From JBDSYA01 sp039925865 (GTDB lineage Bacteria > Bacteroidota > Ignavibacteria > Tepidaquicellales > Tepidaquicellaceae): DNA of 7,779 nt. This document shows positions 1-5,324 of the stretch, one piece after another. Position numbers and translations under genes: made by a program. The stretch spans positions 1 through 7,779 of the forward strand of contig JBDSYA010000217.1 in assembly GCA_039925865.1 (NCBI GenBank). Direction: 5' to 3'. Below the pieces are notes generated by a model. It was not told the origin of the DNA, made no database searches, and worked only from the letters and a program-made list of their open reading frames with translations. The first letter of the stretch is position 1. Every line of letters begins with the position of its first letter.

Positions 1-14
1 TTTTCATTATTAAT

Positions 15-54
15 CTTTGCGTTCTTTGCGTCTTCTTTGTGCACTTTGTGGTAA
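15..54. repeat. Intergenic heptamer repeat (CTTTGCG/CTTTGTG, four copies)
   Basis: CTTTGCG occurs at 15-21 and 24-30, and CTTTGTG at 35-41 and 44-50. Copy starts are 9, 11 and 9 nt apart, so the block can also be read as two diverged 20-bp units (15-34 and 35-54). Read on the minus strand the motif is CGCAAAG or CACAAAG. An A8 run follows at 53-60. I recall CGCAAAG/CACAAAG strings from intergenic DNA of many environmental bacteria, with no known function. Confidence 0.8.
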
Positions 55-131
55 AAAAAAGTTTAAGGGTTCATTTTTGTTCAAAGGACTTTATTTCATT
101 TTTGAATAGTAAAACAAATAAATCATATAGT

Positions 132-189
132 AGAAAATCAATTTGGACAGCAATGCTGTGTGATCAGATTTCACTTAAAATGATTTTCT
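132..189. repeat. Inverted repeat with inner hairpin just beyond the last gene
   Basis: AGAAAATCA (132-140) and TGATTTTCT (181-189) form a perfect 9-bp inverted repeat whose right arm touches the stop codon of the small secreted protein gene. Inside it, ACAGC (147-151) and GCTGT (155-159) form a short hairpin with an AAT loop. This is where a transcript 3' end would be expected, but there is no T run directly after either stem on the minus strand, so it is not a standard intrinsic terminator. The remaining bases from 55 to 131 hold no gene or clear signal that I can see. Confidence 0.45.
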
Positions 190-692
190 TATATTTCCCT
201 TTTAACTTTGTATTCATTTCTAAAAAAATACTCATTCTCTCCGTCATACTTCACTTCTTTCCTGATTACAATTTCTATGTTGCTGAATGTATAAATGTGC
301 CGAAGGGTGGCTTTTTTCTCGTTATCTTCACCGGTAGATTCCGTTATAAAATGTAAGCTGCTGTCAGTTAAATAATTTTTTGATATCAAAAACTCATTAT
401 CAAATTTATTCCCGTCAATACTCATACTTATACTGCTTGAATTATTCATATGAGGTTCATCAGGGTACGAGATAGCAAAAAGCCATGTATACTGACTGGT
501 GTCCGAATGTGTAACTAATAGCTGTGCTGGTATTACAACTTCTTTATTATTGCTGTAATCTTTATACATCAGGTATCCCACCCATTCTCCGTTTATATTT
601 TTCAGATCAGACAGATTTAACGCCGGATCATCTTTCGGCACAAATGCGGCAATTAAAATAGAAATTATAAATAATATCACAAAATTTTTCAA
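189..692 (-). CDS. Small predicted secreted protein, unknown function
   Basis: I do not recognise the family with confidence. The 167-residue product starts with Lys-Asn and then a hydrophobic stretch (about 4-17) that looks like a short signal peptide; no lipobox cysteine follows. The remainder alternates polar and hydrophobic residues as in a beta-barrel or beta-sandwich. GEWVGYLMYKDYS (35-47) resembles the opening strands of small lipocalin-like envelope proteins, and the end has FFRNEYKVKRE. The only start is TTG at 692: the frame runs back eight more codons to a stop at 717-719 with no ATG or GTG, and the next Met (42) would remove the signal. This is either a true TTG start or a damaged 5' end. 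The gene lies 135 nt beyond the lipoprotein gene and is the last in the run. Both it and its neighbour are predicted envelope proteins. Confidence 0.72.
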   Translation of the reverse strand: MKNFVILFIISILIAAFVPKDDPALNLSDLKNINGEWVGYLMYKDYSNNKEVVIPAQLLVTHSDTSQYTWLFAISYPDEPHMNNSSSISMSIDGNKFDNEFLISKNYLTDSSLHFITESTGEDNEKKATLRHIYTFSNIEIVIRKEVKYDGENEYFFRNEYKVKREI

Positions 693-715
693 AACGAATT
701 TAATACTTGTATGAA

Positions 716-721
716 ATTATA
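716..721 (-). promoter_or_regulatory. Candidate -10 box for the small secreted protein gene
   Basis: On the minus strand this reads TATAAT, a perfect match to the sigma-70 -10 consensus. It lies 24 nt before the TTG start, leaving a leader of roughly 15-20 nt. The -35 region is poor: TTCCTG at 739-744 with a 17-nt spacer keeps only the leading TT. The 135-nt gap upstream is long enough for a promoter, but AT-rich DNA yields such hexamers by chance. Confidence 0.3.
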
Positions 722-827
722 TTCTAAACAGAGAAAATCAGGAAGTTCTGCGTTGGTCGATAGAAAATCACAATTGGTCCCGAATGAAGTATATAAACGC
801 ATTTATTTAAGGTTCAGATTTCTTTTA

Positions 828-1640
828 TTAATTATTTTTGAAAACAGCTAATAACCCGGAATCATCCATTAAATATAAAGTATTGTTTTCTGTTTTAAAA
901 GTTTTTGCATTTTTCAATACACTCAGGAAATCTGATTCACTGTTTCCCGGACACATCATCCGTGTCATTGCTAAGTTTGAAAAGCTTATTTGGTTTCCTG
1001 TTATCTTCACTTCTCCATTAAGCCGGTTGCAGCCGGTTGATCCTGATACAGTTGCTTTCCGAATGTCAAACTTAAGCTCCGGAATTCCATTAGTATATTC
1101 TTTTTTAGAAATTGGCTGACCATTGATGACTTCCAAAATGTATGTGGTATCTTTAATCTCTGTCATCATCTTATTTAAAGAATCTGAATTTATCTCGCCT
1201 CTTGTCAAAACAAACATTGTTTCATACATTCCGGTAATTTTTTGCATTGATGCATCAAGCATTCGTACGGTATTATTGTTGATTATCTGCAAGTATGACT
1301 GTGAACCTTTAATATCATCAAGCACAATAATTGAATCACCTATCATTCTCCATTTTCCTGTAATTTCAAAGGGCTTTACATCCTTGCCCGCATAGATGGA
1401 TTTTGTCGAAAAATATCTTGAAGGAAGTAGCGTCACAGTATATATTACCGCTTCACAATCCGCGCAGGGCGTTTTGCCTGAATATATCCCTGAGGCAATT
1501 TTTATCAGGCTGTCTTTACGAGCCTGTATTAATTGCGGATTTTTTGGAGAGTTATTGGGAATGAGACTTTTACTGCAGGAGATAAATATTATAGGAAAAA
1601 TTACAATTGTTATGACCTTTAGTAGTGATATTTTTTTCAT
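828..1640 (-). CDS. Predicted lipoprotein with NlpE-like and META (HslJ-like) domains
   Basis: A 270-residue envelope protein. MKKISLLKVI begins a hydrophobic signal that ends in FISC (Cys22), a plausible lipobox, so it is probably lipid-anchored. Residues about 48-147 resemble the NlpE N-terminal domain: GIYSGKTPCADCEAV with the CxxC pair at 59 and 62, then GKWRMIGDSIIVL. Residues about 166-268 are a META domain: TYILEVINGQPI, GSTGCNRLNGEV and LAMTRMMCPG, each matching conserved family positions. NlpE is known in E. coli as a surface-sensing lipoprotein, and META proteins such as HslJ are linked to novobiocin resistance; neither role can be assumed here. The frame also opens from a TTG at 1655, but ATG 1640 starts a normal signal peptide and is preferred. 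It lies 92 nt after uvrC, so it could be cotranscribed or have its own promoter. Confidence 0.88.
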   Translation of the reverse strand: MKKISLLKVITIVIFPIIFISCSKSLIPNNSPKNPQLIQARKDSLIKIASGIYSGKTPCADCEAVIYTVTLLPSRYFSTKSIYAGKDVKPFEITGKWRMIGDSIIVLDDIKGSQSYLQIINNNTVRMLDASMQKITGMYETMFVLTRGEINSDSLNKMMTEIKDTTYILEVINGQPISKKEYTNGIPELKFDIRKATVSGSTGCNRLNGEVKITGNQISFSNLAMTRMMCPGNSESDFLSVLKNAKTFKTENNTLYLMDDSGLLAVFKNN

Positions 1641-1732
1641 AAAAATTTCTTGCAAGTAAGTTTGATTGAAAGTAGTAATAATGAAAACTAAATAATCTGC
1701 AGTTATTTGTAATCTGAATTGTTGTATTTGTT

Positions 1733-3652
1733 TTAAATTTCAAAAAAAGTTTTGAGCTTATCCGCAATTTTCTTTCCGGCTGATCGTTCTATTAAGTTAA
1801 AATTATTTTTTAAAATTTCCTTTAAATTTTCCACAGAGCCAAATTCAGTCAGCAATTTTTGCGCCCTTCTTTCCCCTATTCCCTCTATGCCGGTTAATTC
1901 AGTTGAAAAAGTTCTTTTGTCCCTCAGTGTTCTGTGATATGTAATTGCAAATCTGTGTGCTTCATCTCTTATTCTCTGAAGAAGCTTGAGCCCGCTGGAA
2001 GTCTTTGGAATATTTTGCGGATCTGATTCACCGGGAAAATAAACTTCCTCGAGTTTCTTTGCAAGACCGATTATGCTTTGTTCTTTTATCCCGAGATCGT
2101 CCAGAACTTTCACTGCTGAAGATAATTGTCCTTTACCCCCGTCAATTATAACGAGATCCGGGACAGCACTAAAACTTTCATCAATGTTTTCACCCTCGCC
2201 TTCCGAAGAAATATTTTTCTCTGATATCCTTTTAAATCTTCTGTAAATAACTTCTCTCATTGAAAGAAAATCATCAGGCTTTCCTGTTTCATCCAGTACG
2301 GTCTGTAATTTGAATTTTCTGTAATGCGACCTGCGTGTTTTTCCGTCTGTGAACACCACCATCGAAGCAACTGTATCTGTACCCTGAATGTGTGAAATAT
2401 CAAAACATTCTATTCGAAGCGGGAGTTTTGTAAGTCTCAGATCCCTTTTTAATGAATCGAGTGACGGAGGAATAAATTCTCTCTTCATCTTAGTGAGGAT
2501 GAGCTCGTCCAGCATTAACCGCGCGTTCTTTTTCACCATGAATACAAGCTTATATTTATCTCCTATCCTTGGAATAATAAATTCTATCCTGCTTTGTTTT
2601 CTTTTTTCAAGCCATGCTTTTATGGTATCTTCATTTTCAATCTCATTCATTAAAAAAATTTCATCAGGTATAAATTCTGTCTTATTGTAATAGTTAGTGA
2701 TAAGGTTTTCCAGTATCTCAGGATCATATTTACCTTCTACATTATTCAAAAAATAATGAGTTTTGCCGATTACCTTCCCATCACGAATCTTAAGGACCAT
2801 ACCGCAGCATTCATTTCCGGATCTTTCAAATGCGAACACATCTCTGTCAATTATTTCATCGCCTACCATTTTTTGCTTGGATGTGTACACTTCAACTGCG
2901 TCTATCTTGTCGCGTACTCTTGCGGCTTTTTCAAATTCCATTTGTGATGAAAAGTAATTCATTCTTTCATTCAGTTCATTCAAAAGTGATCTTGTCTTGC
3001 CGTTAAGAAGTTTTGAAATCTCATCTATCATTTCATTATAATTCACTCTGTTTACCAAACCTTCACATGGACCTTCGCATTTATGTATATGGTAATCGAG
3101 GCAAACTTTAAATTTTTTATTTAAAATAAATTCTTCATTAAGGTTTAAATTACATGAACGAATCATGAAAATATCTCTGACAGTTTTTAATGCCGATCTC
3201 ATATTCTTTACATCTGTATAAGGTCCAAAATATTTAGAACCGTCTGATCGCTTCCTTCTGGTCGGGAAAACTCTGGGAAATGCTTCGTTGGTTATTACAA
3301 TATATGGAAAAGATTTATCGTCTTTAAGATTTATATTATATCGCGGCTTTAATGCTTTGATAAGATTTTGCTCAAGTATCAGAGCTTCGATCTCATTGTC
3401 TGTTGAAATGAGTTCGAGATCTGAAATTTTGCTTATCATTGCACTTAGAATTGCTGAAACAGGCTTGATCTGAAAATATTGCCTGACCCTGTTGCGCAGT
3501 ATTTTTGCTTTGCCAATATAGAGTATTTTGCCGTTAACATCTTTGAACTGATAAACACCCGGAGTTACGGGAAGATTTTCTAATTTCTCTTTTAGTGTAG
3601 TGGAAAGCTTATGGACTGTTGTTACTTCAATATTTACGATTTCTTCCTGCAT
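1733..3652 (-). CDS. uvrC: Excinuclease ABC subunit C
   Basis: Nuclease of bacterial nucleotide excision repair, recruited by UvrB at lesions and cutting the damaged strand on both sides. All family parts are present in the 639 residues. The GIY-YIG nuclease (about 28-105) has GVYQF and LYIGKAK plus EALILEQNLIK. Four cysteines (167, 184, 192, 196, the last two in KCEGPC) match those assigned to an Fe-S cluster in E. coli UvrC. A UVR helical hairpin for UvrB binding is at about 229-256. The RNase H-like nuclease has CFDISH (Asp418), PDDF (Asp460/461), IIDGGKGQ (Asp504) and DEAHRFAI (His566). A tandem helix-hairpin-helix lies at about 585-639. A loop at about 476-497 is acidic and roughly 15 residues longer than in E. 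coli. The ATG at 3652 gives a 27-residue lead before the GIY domain, slightly long but with no better start upstream. Confidence 0.97.
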   Translation of the reverse strand: MQEEIVNIEVTTVHKLSTTLKEKLENLPVTPGVYQFKDVNGKILYIGKAKILRNRVRQYFQIKPVSAILSAMISKISDLELISTDNEIEALILEQNLIKALKPRYNINLKDDKSFPYIVITNEAFPRVFPTRRKRSDGSKYFGPYTDVKNMRSALKTVRDIFMIRSCNLNLNEEFILNKKFKVCLDYHIHKCEGPCEGLVNRVNYNEMIDEISKLLNGKTRSLLNELNERMNYFSSQMEFEKAARVRDKIDAVEVYTSKQKMVGDEIIDRDVFAFERSGNECCGMVLKIRDGKVIGKTHYFLNNVEGKYDPEILENLITNYYNKTEFIPDEIFLMNEIENEDTIKAWLEKRKQSRIEFIIPRIGDKYKLVFMVKKNARLMLDELILTKMKREFIPPSLDSLKRDLRLTKLPLRIECFDISHIQGTDTVASMVVFTDGKTRRSHYRKFKLQTVLDETGKPDDFLSMREVIYRRFKRISEKNISSEGEGENIDESFSAVPDLVIIDGGKGQLSSAVKVLDDLGIKEQSIIGLAKKLEEVYFPGESDPQNIPKTSSGLKLLQRIRDEAHRFAITYHRTLRDKRTFSTELTGIEGIGERRAQKLLTEFGSVENLKEILKNNFNLIERSAGKKIADKLKTFFEI

Positions 3653-3699
3653 AGTATAAACGATACATACAATTATGGTTTTATTAACTTATTACAGAT

Positions 3700-4098
3700 T
3701 TATTTTTTTGCCTGAGTTAATTCGATCAAAACATTGTTAGTTGACTTCGGATGAAGAAAAGCTATAAGCATGTCATCAGCGCCGGTGCGCGGATCCTCGT
3801 TTACCAAAAGAATACCTTCTTCTTTAATATTTTTCAATGAGTTCCGTATATCACTAACTCCAAAGGATATGTGATGAATTCCCTCACCTTTTTTTTCAAT
3901 AAATTTCGTTACCGGGGAATCAGCTGAAGTCCCTTCAAGAAGTTCGATCTCGCAGTTATCCAGATAAAACTTCCTCACATTGACTCCTTGCTCTTCTATA
4001 AACTCCGCAACAGAAGCTTTTACATTGAAGATCTTTTCAAATACAGGAACGGAATCTTTCATGGATTTAACGGCAATACCAATGTGCGCCAGACGCAT
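3700..4098 (-). CDS. mce: Methylmalonyl-CoA epimerase
   Basis: Interconverts (R)- and (S)-methylmalonyl-CoA, linking propionyl-CoA carboxylation to methylmalonyl-CoA mutase. It is a cytoplasmic metalloenzyme of the vicinal oxygen chelate (glyoxalase) superfamily. The 132-residue length is normal. Visible: LAHIGIAV with metal-ligand His5, EEQGVNVRKFYL, the strand CEIELLEG, DSPVTKFIEKKGEGIHHISF with His75/His76, and FLHPKSTNNVLIEL with Glu126 as the last expected ligand. The usual glycine pair before VLIEL is replaced by Asn-Asn, and the GAGGKR-like loop reads GADDML; both look like tolerable loop changes. The HHISF and HPKST motifs separate it from other glyoxalase-fold enzymes. The ATG starts immediately before the first strand. 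It is separated from manC by 89 nt and from uvrC by 47 nt. Carboxylase and mutase genes are not in the window. Confidence 0.93.
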   Translation of the reverse strand: MRLAHIGIAVKSMKDSVPVFEKIFNVKASVAEFIEEQGVNVRKFYLDNCEIELLEGTSADSPVTKFIEKKGEGIHHISFGVSDIRNSLKNIKEEGILLVNEDPRTGADDMLIAFLHPKSTNNVLIELTQAKK

Positions 4099-4160
4099 AT
4101 TTATTATTTATGAATTAAATTTGATGAATGTCTTAAATTTAAACAGGATTGTTTTATAAA

Positions 4161-4172
4161 CCTGCCGGCAAG
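4161..4172. other. GC-rich near-palindrome in the manC-mce spacer
   Basis: CCTGCCGGCAAG contains the perfect 8-bp palindrome TGCCGGCA at 4163-4170, unusual in an otherwise AT-rich 89-nt spacer. It could be a protein-binding site or a worn single copy of a dispersed palindrome. There is no T run placed to make it an intrinsic terminator for manC, and its centre leaves no hairpin loop. Nothing else recognisable is in the spacer. Confidence 0.35.
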
Positions 4173-4187
4173 CCAAAAACCTTTCGT

Positions 4188-5294
4188 TTATAAAAAATTT
4201 TCAAGACCTTTTCTTCTGAGATAATCTACAACTTCTTTGACTGATTGAGCCTCTCCCCGCTTACAGATCAAAAGACCATTGTCAGTATTGATGATCAGCA
4301 GGTTCTCAATCCCTATTGTTGCCACTATCTTCTGATCATTAATAATAAGACAGTCTTTGGTATCAATCGTTACAGTCCTTCCCTGCTTTACATTTCCGTC
4401 GCCGTCCTTTTCTTTAATATTATAAACTTCATCCCAGGCACCTACATCATTCCATCCGAAATAGCTCCTTATAATATATACATCTTTTGCTTTTTCCATT
4501 ACACCGTAATCAATTGATATACTTTTTGTTTTTGAATATTCTTCGTCAAGTACTCTTGTAAAATCCTTTGATAAAAGATTTTCCTGAAGCTTACTAAGAG
4601 TTTCATAAAGATCCGGCATATACGTTTTTATTTCTTCCATCATGGTATCGGTTCTGAAAATAAACATACCGCTGTTCCATAAAAAATCTCCGCTTTTAAG
4701 AAATGCTTTTGCGACTTCAAGGCTTGGCTTTTCTGCAAAGGTTCTTACTTTATAAATTTTTTCAAAAGTGCTTTCACCGTTCTTTTCCAGTTCGATCTCA
4801 ATAACCTTATCGGCATCATACTGGATATAACCGTATCCTGTTTCGGGCTGTGTCGGATGAATTCCCAGTGTGACTATACCGCCATTATCATCAACAAATT
4901 TAAGCCCGCTTTTTATTATCCTGTGAAATTCTTTTTCATCACTTATCAGATGATCGGCAGCCACTATGAGTACGTTAGCTTTTGTCTCAAACTGGTTTAT
5001 GAACAAACATGCCAGTCCGATGCACGGAGCCGTGTTTCTTCCTGTGGGTTCACAAATTATATTTTCATCAGGTATTTTTGGAAGCTGTTTCTTTACTTCA
5101 TTTTTATAAATAATATTTGTTACAATAAAAATTTTTGAATCATTAAATACACCTTCAAGTCTTTTATAAGCCATCTGCAGTAGAGATTCATTTTCATTTG
5201 CGATCTTTAAAAATTGTTTCGGCAATTTCAGCGTACCTTTCGGCCAAAATCTTGTACCCACTCCTCCTGCCATTATTACAGCATAATTGCTCAT
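4188..5294 (-). CDS. manC: Mannose-1-phosphate guanylyltransferase
   Basis: Makes GDP-mannose from mannose-1-phosphate and GTP in the cytoplasm, feeding mannosyl and, through other enzymes, fucosyl or rhamnosyl glycan synthesis. The 368-residue product is the single-domain form; there is no C-terminal phosphomannose isomerase domain. Visible motifs: the nucleotide-binding MAGGVGTRFWPKG (8-20) with the following PKQFL lysine (26), EPTGRNTAP (82-90), the metal-binding AADH (112-115), ETGYGYI (151-157), FAEKP (186-190), NSGMF (207-211), SIDYGVMEKA (260-269) and WNDVGAW (281-287). The C-terminal part (about 300-350) matches the short beta-helix seen in this family. The ATG start sits directly before the conserved N-terminal strand and has no Shine-Dalgarno sequence upstream. 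The gene lies 30 nt after the unknown acidic gene, so cotranscription is likely. No glycan genes are adjacent, so the final product cannot be named. Confidence 0.95.
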   Translation of the reverse strand: MSNYAVIMAGGVGTRFWPKGTLKLPKQFLKIANENESLLQMAYKRLEGVFNDSKIFIVTNIIYKNEVKKQLPKIPDENIICEPTGRNTAPCIGLACLFINQFETKANVLIVAADHLISDEKEFHRIIKSGLKFVDDNGGIVTLGIHPTQPETGYGYIQYDADKVIEIELEKNGESTFEKIYKVRTFAEKPSLEVAKAFLKSGDFLWNSGMFIFRTDTMMEEIKTYMPDLYETLSKLQENLLSKDFTRVLDEEYSKTKSISIDYGVMEKAKDVYIIRSYFGWNDVGAWDEVYNIKEKDGDGNVKQGRTVTIDTKDCLIINDQKIVATIGIENLLIINTDNGLLICKRGEAQSVKEVVDYLRRKGLENFL

Positions 5295-5324
5295 AATTAT
5301 TTAGATGATTTGATTAAATTTCTC

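Noticed and set aside
15..54. CRISPR array
   Set aside because: The units are 7-9 nt with 2-4 nt between them; there are no spacers of CRISPR length and no cas genes.
39..356. Plus-strand frame of 105 codons at the left edge
   Set aside because: It overlaps the heptamer repeat and the 3' half of the small secreted gene, and has an ordinary AT-rich shadow composition.
793..806. Terminator after the lipoprotein gene
   Set aside because: ATAAA/TTTAT is a 5-bp A/T-only stem with no following T run.
838..1659. Three consecutive plus-strand frames opposite the lipoprotein gene
   Set aside because: They lie antisense to a gene with clear NlpE and META motifs and show no recognisable domains.
1570..1767. 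Minus-strand frame of 65 codons spanning the uvrC end and the lipoprotein start
   Set aside because: It overlaps both better-supported genes and its Asn/Tyr/Phe-rich product reflects AT-rich spacer DNA.
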